Shown here piece after piece: positions 1 to 14,700 of a stretch of DNA of 64,000 bases. Position 1 is the stretch's first letter, and each line of letters begins with the position of its first letter. The position numbers were made by a program, and so were the translations under genes. Origin of the DNA: Ciona savignyi (lineage: Eukaryota; Chordata; Ascidiacea; Phlebobranchia; Cionidae); assembly GCA_000149265.1 (NCBI GenBank), contig CH003275.1, positions 87,761-151,760 of the forward strand. Direction: 5' to 3'. The notes under the pieces are model-generated. The model was not told the origin of the DNA. It did not search any database and was given only the letters and a program-made list of their open reading frames with translations.

Positions 1-3000
1 AATTCCATTTTGGTCTGTTTGCACACGTGGCCACATTACTGATATATAGCTGAGTTGCACTTGTCTTTAATCACCCAATGTCACGCAATATGCTACTTAT
101 AATTCGATTATTTCTTTTGCTACTTACACATTGGCATTTGGCATTTATCAATTATTAAATGTATTTTTTAATTATTGCTTGGGAAGCTGTTTTGGTGCCA
201 TAAGACCTGTAAAAAGCGAGCCTCTGAAAAAATGATTTAGTACCCAGTTATGTGAAATTATGGGACTTTAAATTCTACTTCGCCCAAATAGCACCCTCAA
301 CCACGTTGCTAAACGGAAATTAATCCCATCAACCCCAGTTTGGTTTGAGTAATTTGATGAAGTAATGAATTACGCGGACCACAGCTATTCAATATACGGA
401 AGTTGAAAACGAATCAAAAGTTAATTCGATGCTCTTAACAATGAACTTTTTGTTTGGCGTTAGCATTGGTTGCGTTCTCGAATTGAGGTAAATCCGTACA
501 TACGCAGACCTACAGTCAATATTGGAATTTATAAAAACAAGTATTAATATAGTGATTGTCTCCTTAATTTAATGTCACAGACAAGCTCATGTATAGAATA
601 TTTAGTTGAATGTGGATTGCATTGTATTTGCAATGAAGCAAATTAATTTCTATTTTGATTCATGGATACGCCTGTGTGGGCTTTACTAGCTGTACTGCTA
701 ATCGTGCAGAACGACTTGGTTCGACCCCAGGTGTGTTTTCCAATCGTTGTTTTGTTAATTCGAGCAGTTGGTTCACAATACTTAAGCTTTTGAGTACGAC
801 AGGGATCCAGAGTCGCCGGAACCCAAATCTAGAAAGTCGCTTCGATCGCTTTTGACACGCTTTTGTGTGCAACTGTACCGGGTCGGGATCCCTTGCACGC
901 TTTTGTGTTTTTCGCCCTCGACAATAGATCTCGCCCAGAAAATACTGTGATTAGCGTTTCAGTGGACAAAGAACCAGACATGAGACTCTGCGATATCGAG
1001 TTTTCGCCAACACATCTTCCGTCCCTCGAATAAAGTGCTGAAGACTGCCCAGTGCTGTCCACTGCCCCTGGAGACCTTTGTTGGTTTATTTGTGTGAACA
1101 GTCAGTATAAACTCTCTCACCAACTGGCGCATATGGCTTTGTTTTCAATGGAATAGATCTTTGGGGATTAAAATTGGATTTAAACTGTATGTTGGCAATC
1201 CGGTGTTTTGATAAACCTACAGAATGTACCGTTTTAAATCAACACGAAGTTTTGAAAAGCAAACATTGCGAAATAACACCTCAGCCGGTCTAGCTCGTTT
1301 TACTGAACAAACTTTGCTTAACCTGCGAATTTCACGTCATTAAAACGTCATAAACACAGCGTCGTTTACCCGACCTCCAGACGAATTTCGGTTACTGAGA
1401 AATGATCGTCACACACATTCAAACAAGCGGCGAAATTGGCCGTTTGTGCGCTGCGGGTTATTATATCGCAGTAGAGTTCAAGTCCAATTGAAGAAAATTA
1501 TTCTCGCTTGTATCTCCTGGAAAAACTAGCTACTTTCGCTATTTCCGCCTTGTTTGTTATTTCTGTGATCCTTGTTAAGATCGCGACGTTTAAGTGTGCT
1601 CGTTACAACTTCTACCTTCTCTTAGAAACGGTTAAGTGGTTATGGCTTCATGCAGAATTGTGTGACTACAACGATGTGCACGTGTTAAGCAGAAAGAAAT
1701 AATCGATTTGTATTAAGCAATGTGTGTTAGATTTTCGTGTCTCAATTTAGGGTTTTTGCCCAACGCATCATACTTTGTACAATTTACTGGAAGTGGCGCA
1801 AACAACTTCATCAAATTAATTTAACCTTCATTTAGCCCCTTGCTTCGTTCAATAAATTTTGATCGAGAAAGATTTTTTCAGGATGGCCGCAATTCTTTTC
1901 CGCATGTGTCACTGTTTATTCACACACACAAGAAGTCATAAATTCAGGGTGACGTTGTTGTAACGTGATCAATTTTTACGCGTAATTTTGCGTCAAATTC
2001 ACCCAACCCTCTCGGCTGACTCATATACTATTAAATAACCATGTATGATAGCCTATAATAAAGTATGACGCTGTTTCCCAAATTTAAAGGTAATGATTGA
2101 ATAATGATTCCTATGCCTTATACAAATTATTTTACACATAACTGGTTTTATTCGCTGCTCAACAAACATCTCAGCAGAACGAAGCGGCCATTAGGGTAAT
2201 CCCTTAACTATCAATATGAACTGAGACTCAAACCAATTTCATTCCATTTTCATAAGCTTCATTCAAAATACAATGAAGCAAAATACTTTCCTTCGGTATT
2301 TTGTTATAGAAATTCAGTTTTTATAAAACTTATTGTAGTTTTATCAATTTTAAATCGTACAATAACACTGTTAAACGATGAATTGTTGTGGGTTTCGTTC
2401 GGAGGGCATTTTAACCTTTGTTTTCCTCGGAGAAAACGACTTCCAGAGCGTTTGGAATTTACTATGGGCGCTAATGATTTTGAATAGGACCACGTTGGGC
2501 GTATCTAAGTGATATGAAAGTGGTGACAGGAAACAGCTTTCAGATTTTACTGTGGTCGTTTCGCACCACTTACTGCTTGGAAGCCTCGTATTTATCTCGT
2601 TGTGCGTAACAGACCGTATTGCCACAATGTTGGTCAACCAGCTACCTTACTGTGGTTAGGGTTGGGCTTACCAGGCAACAAAGAACATTTCTAAATGACT
2701 GGATACATAAAAAGAACATTTCTCTTTCGAAACTGAAACATAGAAGACGTATAAAATGAAAGGGCTTATTAAGTATTGTATGTTCCGCCCACACGTCATG
2801 CCCCTTTGTTGTTGGTAGGGACCAACACGAGCAACAATAGCCCAGGTATCACATTCTGCACGATTCGATACAGAAACAATGGATGACTGTATATGTTATC
2901 ACTTATCAATCCGGCGGTGAATTAAAATGCTCGGCAATTCTCGGGACACAGCAGGGCACACACTTATCCCACGCATAGTCAGACTGGGCGTCTGGTTAAA

Positions 3001-5675
3001 TCGCCCCCTGTCAATATCAATTTTTGAACGATAAAATAAACCCCGATTTAAGATATCACCATAACTGGTTTATTGTTTAATGAAAACCCATCTACCAAAG
3101 CACCTGTAAGCTGCATTATTAAACATTTAATGAGCTGGTCCATGTTTAATAAAAGTCTGCTTAGAATTTACCCTATATTTTGAAGGATAAATTTTGATAA
3201 TAGTTCTTCCATCTAATTTATTTGTGCAAGATTCATCTTGACCACTTCATTTAACGACCCAAACGGAATAGCTGTTTTGTCACATTGTGAAATATTTCGC
3301 GTTCGTACTTCCGCACCGTGAATGACGGCTGTTTATTTTCCACGTTAATCTGGTAAGACAGACTATATTGTTTTGACAGCCGTCGGGCCTTTTTCATAAC
3401 CCAAGTCGTTTTGTAGGCTGAGAGTACTTGCATAGGCAGCTAAAGCCCAGTCTCGCCAACCAGGCCGTCTTAACACGATTAACTAAAACAATCTTTTTTG
3501 GCTCTTTGCCTTCATAACAACTTGCCGTGGATTGTACGATGTTAAGTAATCCAATTTGATGCGTTTACCAAAATACGATTTTCTGTGGACAGCTTTTGTT
3601 TGCGAGTAATTGGCCTCTACTTCTTGGCCTCCGATCCATTGGCAAGTTGCTTTGAACGGTCTGCGGTTTGCCTCACTAATGGCGCTGCAGGTTCCATGGC
3701 TACGGAGAGATTAACTAATGACGTCTTCCAAATTCCGAACTTCGCACTGGCCTTCGCCATCCGTCGCAATGGTGCCTCGTGAGGATCGAAAAACTCGATT
3801 GGGCCATTTTGTCAAAACATAAAGTTGTTGTATAAGTTTAGTTTTTTTAGTTTATTTCTCGAACGTAATTGGACCCATGCAAATTTAATGACACACACAC
3901 TGACTACAAATTAGTTATTTGGTATCATAACTTTTTTAAATTACACTGAAACTAATATCCAAACCATAGGCAATTCCCCCTACCGCAAATTGGTTGGAAT
4001 TTTCTCATTTTTCGTTTACCCGAAGAACGTAAATTGTTTATTAAAACTGAGCAAACGACTCAAGTGAGCAAATAACTTGGTGCAAGCCCCCGCGGGCGCC
4101 CAATATGCTGCTTCATAAATTTCTCACTTACCGACCCTTTCATGTGGGCTGGGCGCGTGCGGATATTGAAACTGTGCAGAACCCGTCTTCTGAGATTTCA
4201 ACACCCAAAGTCGGTCAAAGTCGGTCTACGCCCCCGTTATTCGGAGTATTTGGAACGGCTCTGTTTTACGCAACGTGTAACAGACACCGTTTCGTTTGAA
4301 GTACCTTGAAATCTATATTAAGTTGTCTGAGGTAGTTTTAAGTCGCCAAACATAGCAAGGCGTGTGTTGATGTTGCAATAACACTCAAGTACCGTCTTTC
4401 CGGACGCGTGTCATTTGTTCTGGTCGTCGTCACATACAAAATAATGTGGCGAGTTACCTTAAAAAGAAAGCGTTTCTATAGGAAAGTTACAACGGAACAA
4501 CATATCGACAGCGGTTAATAACTCGGTGAATATCCTGATGGTTTATCAGCAATTCGTTGTTTTCCTAGTGTAAACCTTCGTTATCTGTTTCACCGAGCAA
4601 TATTCAAGCAACGAAGATTTGATTATCTACTGCATATACCTCGTACGTCTTGTTCCCCCGATAAGACAGAGGGATCGCAAACATAACAGGCCGTGATCTG
4701 GACAAGCCAGCACCGTAAAATCAGCTTGTTATAACTGTCCACAAACTATCGCCATAATTTCCTATCGGATAACAATGAAATTACACGGGAACAGTTGTTT
4801 CAAACGACCATGCTTTTAACGAGTTAGTTCAGCAGGATTTACAGTAAACTTAACGCTTAAAATCGATCTTAAAACTCTGGCTTCTGAACAGTTAAAATTG
4901 TATTTATACCACGCTGGACGTTTGCTGGTTATCGTCGTCTGAATCTTGAAATTAACATGGTTTTCGGAGGCCAAAGTGACCTTGAGTACAGTGCTTATCT
5001 GGTCATCTCGCTTCCTTCGAAAACCGCCGAATGTTCGGTGAAGGCTGCCATCAAATTACATCATCATTTTACTTAAATAAGAAAAAAACTACAGAAAAAG
5101 TCTTTATAAAACATGTCTAATAAACCACAGTATAACTAAATACTTCGTATATTTTAATTGTCTTATTTTCTGATTTTTAAGTTTAACTTTTTAATAGTCT
5201 ATAAAATCGATTTTGCGCATTGCTCCAACATAATTGAACTTATATTAAGTTTTAGGTTAACGATTTCCAACCATCTGTAACGCGAATCATCAAGGTGTCG
5301 TATAAGGTCTGGTAAATGATCAGTCAGTCAATTACCAGCATTGATTGTGTTCTCTGTGGGTTATGTTGGTTTCGACTTGTATTAAAATTTCATTGAATCG
5401 ATTTGGTCATTATATAGCTTTATTAACATGTTGGTTACGTTATAAATTTTGAACTCCAGTGTGCTACACGCAATCTGAGGCCGAAACCCTTAGTTGCCGA
5501 TATATTTGTTTTATTGCCTGGAACTGTATTTGAATAAACATGATATTAGTGTGGTTTAGATTGAGACAACTTGAAATGGAACTTAATTACTTGCGATCGA
5601 TAATACGTGTGACGACTTCTATATTGTGCCTATAATATTATGTTGCATTTAAAAGTAAACTTTTATATTTCACAG
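1..5675 (+). other. Presumed large intron upstream of the first recognisable Fat exon
   Basis: No cadherin-like exon or other supported gene was found on either strand. The first exon downstream begins in phase 1 in the middle of cadherin repeat 11, so coding exons for repeats 1-10 must lie before it. None is visible here, so this stretch is read as intron. Open frames are short and unconserved in appearance. At 662 a signal-peptide-like reading (MDTPVWALLAVLLIVQN) ends at a possible GT donor; it is discussed as a finding. Simple CA-rich runs occur near 1921 and 3892. Confidence 0.55.
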
Positions 5676-5743
5676 GCATCATCACGACGAAAAAACGAAA
5701 ACTGGATCGTGAAAAATTGACGTTTCAAGACACCACGTTTGAG
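5676..5743 (+). CDS. FAT1/2/3-like: Fat exon 1 of window: cadherin repeat 11, LDRE region
   Basis: A 68-bp exon between tttcacag and gag|gtatgc, phase 1 in, phase 0 out. It encodes (G)IITTKKRKLDRE plus ten residues, the TG-x-I-x-T...LDRE segment of a cadherin repeat. It joins in frame to VVISDGGTPPL in the next exon. The phase and position match the remembered exon that follows the huge exon 2 of vertebrate FAT1. It is too short to show as a conventional open frame. Confidence 0.85.
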
Positions 5744-8700
5744 GTATGCATAAAACATACAACCCTGTGTAATATTGTTTGCTCTCTGTTTTCCAGATAT
5801 CAAGTACGACATATATAATGTGTTGATACATATATCCTATCGCTAAGCTAAGAGTCCCATCGCCAAATTCCGCCTATCTCGATCATTAAATACAATTTTC
5901 TTCAATTTCGAGATAAACTTCCCTTCGCGCTTCGCGAAAATTGACTTTCAAAATTTAACCACGTCGCTTCGGTAATTACCATCAGGTGCACGTTATGAAC
6001 ATAATAGCGCTTTGATTTTAAAACCAGATATTTGACTATTACTTTGACACATCCCTGTGTTTATATGTTGCATGTTTTCCGTTGATCCCACTGTAATGAA
6101 CAGTCTATAGATTTCAATATAAGTACTGGGTACTGCGGGTCAACCTTACGATTAAGTATTTCGTTTTTGATCCCTTAAAATATGCACCCTTGCTAGTTGA
6201 GTAAAATCCGTGCTATTAAGCCACGTGAATTAAGAGTTATTTTAAAATTGCAATGGTACTTATTTTCATTACTTGTTGGAGGTATGACAAAAAAACTGTG
6301 TGAGACATCCCCTGAGAAGGTTTTTGAAAATGTCTAATAAATATTCGGTGATTTTAAATGGGTTCTCCTGAGATTCATGTGGTCGGGATAGTTTGTATTG
6401 TGGCAATAATAAAACGCATATGATTTTAAGCATTTTGCTTTATAAGTGCCTTTGCTCAAACTTAGCTGTGGAAGGAATTTTGAAACACCATGTATGTGAC
6501 TATTTGCGCATACGAGCGTCTGTCAGGTCACAGGATGCATACTGTGAGATCCGTTTCGTGCGTTTTATTTCTTAGAATACATGCCGAGTTGCTCGGTCCC
6601 ACCGCGGCGTTGAAAATAAGCCATAATCCGCCGAGGTCCGTAGCTTATTGTGCTCAAAAGTCACTGAAGATCGCTTGCGGTCAGGCACAACCCCAGAATT
6701 GAGCCTTGCTTTTATTAGCAAGTCGTGACTATTGGCTTTAAGCCTGGAAGGAATTTTATCCAAGTCCCGTGAGCCGAGTCTATCAAAATAAGGCTGTGCT
6801 TGTATTTTGCTTACACAGTGCTGCTTGGCACGATCGATTACAATGGCTGTGTTTTCACGCCGAATACTTTTGCTTATATTCCGATTCAATGCGATGTATT
6901 AGAAATAAATAAACACCACTTGGGTAACTAGTTATTTATAAATACTTGTATCGAATTGTCATAATACAACTGCCTTTGTCAAGCTTTTATACTCACCATT
7001 AGACTGTCCTGTCACAATTTTTTGATTATCGTGCTGAATATGTTGTTTCGGAGTTTTTGTTTCTGTTAAATAGTCTAATTTTTAATTTATTAATTATCCA
7101 TACTGACTATTCTTAACACGTTGCTTAATTGTTAGAGCTGCAAACATAAGTTATTAGCCTAATTTGTTTGCCCTTTTCATTGTTGTCGGTGTTCTAAAGT
7201 AATTCTATAACCAATATTTTTGCTTTCAGTACAGTAAGCCGCAAATTACTGTCTTATTTTAAACGTAGTTGCCAATTTCATCATGTTTGTTGGCGTAGCT
7301 TCAGTTTTAAATTCTCAGTTTCTTTGTATGTAGCATTAGCTTTGTGTTGTAACTGTAAACAGCAGTTAAGTGAGTTAGTTTCGCCGGTAAAGTGTAAACA
7401 CGTTTACGCGTGGCTGTCCCGAACCAGTTACTGGAACTCTCGTGATCTGAAGTACACTCTACAGTGTACACGTTTCACGCTTCGTTTACTTCTCAACCAA
7501 AGTTCTTTTGTCAACACGCTTAATAAATGTCGAATCGAATTTGCTTGTCTGGTTCAAGTGTAATTAATCTCAACCTTAGATTTGTATGAGATGCACCTTG
7601 ATATGCATTCACTCGGCAACTACTACGAGATTAAGCGTGATCAACTTCCCTGCCCGTCACGAGCTTAACCAACCCAATGAGATTTTCCCCACATTACTAC
7701 AATTCAATACATCCACAACTAATTACTTTGGTTTGGATTTGTTTAAAAAAAAACTCGCGTTTACACCACAAACATATATCTCAATCCATATTTCCTGTGC
7801 ATTATTCAAATGTCTGTAACCCCTTAATGGACTACCACCCAGGCTGAAACTATTTTTATGTACCCCCTTCACGCACTGTCACGTCATAATACAACCCCAG
7901 GTAATAGTAACAAACGTCTAATGGACCTTTTGTTAGCCTGTCCTAATCTTTGCGACATATCAGCCTCCGAAAGCTAAAGTACAAGACTATATTGTCGATA
8001 CCACCCATATAGTCACTTACAAGTTCACCGATACCCCCAAACATTTATCACAACCAGCGTTTCCTATAGTTAAACCGATATTAAGTGTAAATGGCGACAA
8101 GGCCCATTTAGCAGCTTATACTTGTCTCCTATAAGCCTGAAACAACTGACTCTGGGATTAGTTTCTCTTCAGGCCCAGTACACATCGCGTGCTGAGTTCT
8201 ATAAAGTTTATTCAACTCTAAATCCCAATACTTTATCACAAAACCCGAGTTTTATAAATGTTATTGCTGAGTACATATGCAGTAATCTGTCAGCATTATA
8301 TTTGTGCGGTACTATAGCAAACGCATGCTAATCTTGTTTGTGTAGCGGAGAGTTAAACGATAACTTATAGTTCCACCCTGGCAAGCACTTTCCGAGCCCA
8401 TAGCTTTAAATCCCCCTTTAGGGCTTTATTTGCAAATCGCATTATTTTAATTAGGGTGACATTCGAAATCTGATAGGTTCAGGGCTTAAAAGTCTCAATA
8501 CCAGAATAATTGTTAGTTTTATTTTTATTTTTTGTCTATTATACAATCTATGGATGTCAAGACCACAAAAATGCCTTAAAGAAATAGAAATATGTAAGAC
8601 TATGACCGCAAACACACACACGCAGACATGGGCAACATACGGCCCGCCAAGGGATATTGACCGGCCCGCAGACTGTATCTAACCATACCCTGTAATTCCC

Positions 8701-11700
8701 ATATCTGGCCCGCCGACTAGAGAAGTTGCCCAACCCTGCACAAACGCGTATTATTTCCACTGTTGAACATTTCTACCACATAGTTAATTAAACTTGTGGC
8801 TTGTTCGCAATTCAAAGACGAAGCATATGTTAATTATATGCGGCATTAATTCTGAATACATTTCATTTCTATTCGAATCATTATATTTCTTTGTATTCAA
8901 TGCCCAATACGCGTATGTCTATGACGCTCTATTCCATTGTGGTCTACAAATTCAATTAAAGTTAAATGAAAAATAACAACGCACACAAAGGAAACTCATT
9001 TTACGCCAAATCAACATTGAATATGCAACTCAAATGACATAGGGATTTCATGTTTGTGAACTATGTAGTTTTGCGTGTTGTTTTGGGCCATTTACTACGC
9101 TAAGCTGTGTCTTAATGAAAGTGTTTTTGTTGTAATCTTATTTTGGTGATTTTTTTTACCTCATTACATTTACCTGCTGCGTATTAGGCAAGCGAGGCGC
9201 ATTGTAATATGCTCACGCGCTGTGCAACCCCTATGTTTTTTCATTCAGTCGCGCCGATCCTTTTCAGATCCGTTCCAGATTACTGTGTTGTATTTTGCGG
9301 TACAAAATCGTGCGATGTAAGGAATTTGCGTAAACTTGAGCTCTGGCGAAGAGTGATATGCCTTTTAGGATTTTAATTAAGCTTTCTCCAATCCTTTAGA
9401 GTTCAACCCAGCGTTGCATATGCCAGCAACGCTCTGTCGAGCTCGTGTCAGATTTTCGCATCACAATGTTGACTACACCTCACCGAAATGATGCTGACAT
9501 TACGTCAGCAGATGTCTTCCGACCATATGGCTTCTATAAATGTTTTCGCCATTTTCTTGTCGCTTTAAGCAAATTTAATACCGCATAACTCGGCAGTACA
9601 CAAAAATGCATGGATCTCAAATCGTTCGCTCCATGGTGAGATAGAATGTAACTGAGTTACCAACCCATGGCTGAATAAAATTTACTTAGACACTCCCATA
9701 TACGCTTCTTTTCAAGTCAATTTGTTCAATATCGTCGCCAGAAATCTACACAGTTAGGTAAAACCCCGGAAATCCATGTCGCATGCGTATAATACGTGCT
9801 CCAGATCAATCTGAGTGATAATAACACCAACGCCCTAGTTTTTCAAAGGGTCATCATGTTTGACTTTGTTTTGCTGCCATAGTAGATGTGTTTGCTGGTC
9901 AACAAAACCCTTGTCCCTCGTAAAACCGCGTAAACTATTTCATGTTTGCTGAACCCGATTACTGGCAAGGCGCGACACTAATGCATCTTCCGTTATTAGG
10001 ACGTTTGTAATCCGATATAGTTCAACTTTGACAAGTCGCTTCCATCTTGCTAAACCCTCGCTCAATTTGTCTTTTGGATTAGCTTTCATTCTGAATGCAT
10101 TTGTGGCATTACGCTTTGTAATGATCATTAACATAACTAAAGGTGGTCAAAACATCGGTAGAAAAACACCGAGGCGAATTTTTATTTTTGTACATCTGTA
10201 ATAGTCGTGGGTGGGCTATACAAAGTTATGTATGAAATCGAGTTCGCCATTTTGTAATTATTTTTTCCAAAATCATTAAAATTCAATTTTCCAAATATAA
10301 ATAATTCATTATAATTTAAATTGTTATGTGATTCTTCTGTATTAAGGTTGTAATGACAATTATAACCAAAACAAATAATTTTAGGTCGTAATTTCGGACG
10401 GAGGTACTCCCCCTCTTACGTCATTAGCGAAGGTAGTAGTGGAACTCACAGACGAAAACGACAATTCGCCCAAGTTTCTACCCAACATTGAGTATACGCT
10501 CAATATTCCTGCGAGGAACCGGACTAGAAACCCGACTGAAGTGTAAGTTTGATGTTAAAGTAACTGTTACAAGTTGTTATTCCTGTACAATTTTTTTATT
10601 TACGAAAATGCCTGTATATACTTATATTCAATATAGACAGCAGTATAAACAGAAACCTGTCAGCATTACAATTTTTATTTAACAGTAAACATTTTTTAAA
10701 ACATTATCCATGTTTAAACCATATTAACTTATACAGAGCAGTAAACTTTAACACCACATTTCTACAGTGCGCGTGTGGTGGCCCATGATCGTGACACAGG
10801 TCGGAACTCCAACATTGATTATCGAATCCACGGTAAAGGCCGATTCGAAATTAACCCCAAAACAGGAGAGATCACAACGGAACATGCATTTAAAGAAAAT
10901 ATGATCAGCGTCGTAAAGGTAAACATTTGATTGTATAAAAAGGTAAATTGTGGAAACCCTCGCCGCATAAAGGGACTTTAAGCTTCTTTTTTATCATCAC
11001 CAAAAAGTCTTTTGTGATTTGTCGTTTAGGTATTTTCACGTAATTTCATGCTTTATTGTTGCACATTACTTCTTATATCTATGAAATATAGTTTAAATTT
11101 GGTTCGTCCATATAATACTTCTGTTATTTCATTTAGATAATTGCTATGGACAATGGAAACCCTCCAAGGCAATCGAAAATTCAGCGACTTGAGATCCGAT
11201 GGACTGCGCAGCCAATTTCATCAATCCTAGCTCCGAAGTTTGTCTCCAGCTCAATCGAAGATGTTCTCATATTTGAAAGTGTGGAGAAGAAATATCAGGG
11301 TTCGGCCGAACAGTCGAATTATGTTGCTTTGATCCAAGCAACCGACGAGGATTCAACCGACCTGCGGTATATGATCATGGGTAGGTCAATTCTGGTTCAA
11401 ATTGGCTTAAACCGGTTTCCTATGTTACTTGGGTGCTTGCGAGATTGTAGTGGAGTACAACAATTTGTTTGATATTAAGCCAAACATGTTAATAATTGAA
11501 CAGGAAAATATTGCTGGGCGAGACTTGATTGACAATAAGTGCTGTTTATAGTTGTCAATTTTCAAATACATAACTGGCAAGTAACTTCTTAATCTCCCCA
11601 CGGGTGATCGACATTGGTATCGCCGATTGCTTCAAGAGTAATTGCCACCGTTGTCTGTCGTGTCGAAGCTATTTTTAGTGAGTACTATATGACTTGTAAT

Positions 11701-14700
11701 GGGTTCGAAAGTGTGTAGCGTTTGACTTAGCGACAGAACGGCGGCGTTTCGATTGCTCTTTCCTCTTTACGTAACTTCAAGTTCTTTTAACTGTCGGACT
11801 ACTGATTAAGACGTTGACTTCCGTCAATTAAATCAAAATAAGCTTGCTCGTAGGACACTTTCCCAGTAGCTATAGTCGAATTACGTTTTGCTGGATTCCA
11901 TTGTAAAAAAATCCGGATTACATTCACTGTAAACTCATTATTTGCTATTTATCGTCAAAACAGATCTGGTTTTGAGTAATGATCGAGTCTTCAATATCTC
12001 GCCTAATCGGTCATTACATGGCAAACCAATGCCTCATTTTCGTATCAAATGACTGGAAGACGTTCGTTAGAACTGTAAGCCGGGAAGCTATAAAATCTAT
12101 TTTTACTGTCAACTACCAAGTGTCACAATATTTGCGCAACCCCTTCCCGAAAGTGGCAGGTCACACTTTCCATCTCACGGCCAACTTGTTGTACATCAGA
12201 CAACAGTTCACGGTTGACGGACTTCCCCTTGAAGTCTTGACAGTTAAAGTTAGATAAATTTACTTCCCATGAACCGTTAAACGGCCATTAGCTTATCGGC
12301 TGATTTTTCCCTGGAACATTTTCAAGCAAACCATTGTGTATTGCATGATGGATTCCTCTGTTCATACTGGGTATATTTGGCTCATTAACGACCTAAGCTT
12401 CGCATCATATTCATAAATACATCCAATCTATCCAGCGAACGCTGTCCTAGTTTTGAATTTTATACAACAAAGATCAGAATTACAAGAATAGTTCAACCAA
12501 ACGTGTGAATTATAAGAATAGTTCAACCAAATTACCACTCGTTACTTAATAACATACAACAACCGACATGTAATCATGGAAATGCGCAAGTTAATCTCAC
12601 ACATCTTATACTAAATCTTGTCGAATAGAAAAAAATCATGAACAAAGCGCACTTTTCGCTCAATTTCATCACTTTTCGCTCAATTTAAAATAACATCCGT
12701 TCATATTTCAGCTGGCAACGAGGACTTGATGTTTCATTTGAACAATGAAATCGGCTCGTTACTCGTAACCGGGTTTCCTGACGCTGAGACCAAGAGGAAA
12801 TACAATCTTACTTTGCTGGTCACAGACGGATACAACAGCGATATTGCAAATGTAAGTTTAACTTTCTCTGCCTTCCTCAGTCAAAATTCTATGATTTTAG
12901 ATCTGTTTTTTTTATTAGGAATACACTGGGAAATGTTGCTAATATTGTTTGCTTGGGTCTATTCCAAAAGGTGAAAAATCACTTTGAAGGAAGTTTGATA
13001 ACTTGTCCCCACGATCCAATAGCTGAATCTGTTGTAATGTGCTGTGTGAAATGTATACTTTCCGGCTGTTTATTTATAGTTGATCCCATTAATCCACTGG
13101 GTTTAGGCGATGTCCACTATTGCTCAGGAACACAGCAGATTAGCGGAAAGTTTTGATTCTCCAACATTTCGTCTGAAAGATCCTGTTTAGCGGGACCGAT
13201 TTAAGCTTCACACAATTAAACGACAAACCCTTTATATATAATGTACCTTTGAATACAATACATTAAATAAATTTGTCAGTCGCAATTATACAACTAAATA
13301 AAACGGCCACATCTACAATAGCCTTATGTTCAAGGCTTGAAATGTGTTACGTTTTCAGATTGTAATTCGAATTGGAGATTTAAACGACCATCGTCCCGAG
13401 TTCGAAGAGCCAGTTTACGAAGGGACCGTGTTGGAGAACACACCGGTCGGGACACGGGTCATGCAAGTCACTGCTGTTGATGGCGACATTGACCTGGACA
13501 GGAACGGCAACATGATATATCGAATATGGAGTAGTATTCACCCTTCAAGCCAGGACTTGTTCCGCATAACATCAGGTTAGTAATCCGTGATGATCATTTG
13601 TGGCATATTTTCCAGCAAAGTTGTTACTCACCTCGCAGTACAACGTGAAATTTTAGAAGTGAATGAATTTGCCATGTATGCTTTTTATAACACTATAAAT
13701 CGAAGTTTTTTTGGAAACCGGTAGTGCAACCTTTTTAGATAAAAAATTGGTTCAATTTCGTTAATTGTTCGCAATTATTCCAGATGGTGTAATATACACA
13801 CAAGGTAACTTGGATAGGGAGGTGCAAAAGGAACACATCTTCATCATAGAAGTGGACGACCAAGGATCACCTTCGTCGCTACAGGTTTGATTTATAAATT
13901 CAATCTTTATTTTATGTCTTGTAAAACCTCAATGTAAGCTTACTACGGAAGATTCTTTAGTTTTCGATCGGAAATAATGAATTATTTCCTAAATTGCGGG
14001 ACCGAGCCTGCCGGGGCCAGAGGTTTGTTGTCGTTCGACATCATATCACCCCCTTTGTGGGTAAACTATTGCTTTACAGGTCGCCCCAGTTGGGTAAGGA
14101 TAAGGGTTATGTTGCGGGTTAGGTTTGATACTCGCGTGTAAGTTTTCAGGCAAAACGAGAGTATACTACAGTGGGTACGATCTGTAAACCAGCATTCTAG
14201 TTCCGGTGAAAATATCCAAGTGCTGTTATATCCAAATCCGCTTTCTGCAACTTGTTAAATATTTAATCTTTTCAGAGCTACTGTCGCGTCGTCATCACCA
14301 TTGGTGACGTGAACGAACATCCGCCACGCTTCACTGCTTCGAGGTACTCTGGTCACGTGACAGTGGGGGTGGCGGACGAATCAGTGGGTCCTGATGACAT
14401 GGCATCGACCAGCATCGTGACTGTGCGTGCCAGCGATCAGGATATGGGGGAAAACGCGCGGATCGTGTATTCAATCTTATCAGGTAAGTTCGAGCGTAAA
14501 TGCAAGTAGGGCTAACGTGACTTGAAATCATTTAATTAGTTGTCTATAGACCGTAAACAAAAAAATCATCTTTGAAAAACCACCCAGGGTCGTTTTATTT
14601 TGAATTTACACGGTCGGTTGAACAGACCATAAAAAACACAATTCCCCTTGGAACTGCCTTTTAAACACCTTTAGCTCTATTTAATTGGTCGTTTTACCGG

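Noticed and set aside
700..735. B-box-like GGTTCGACCCC suggesting a tRNA gene
   Set aside because: No A box at proper spacing and no pairing acceptor stem. It also overlaps the leader-like reading.
829..1062. Frame with RPENTVISVSVDKEPD and DIEFS (about 930-1042 +) resembling the start of a cadherin repeat
   Set aside because: It stops at TAA about 40 codons on, has no donor that would join to 5676 in phase 1, and the resemblance to a PEN...V-x-V-x-D strand is short enough to be chance.
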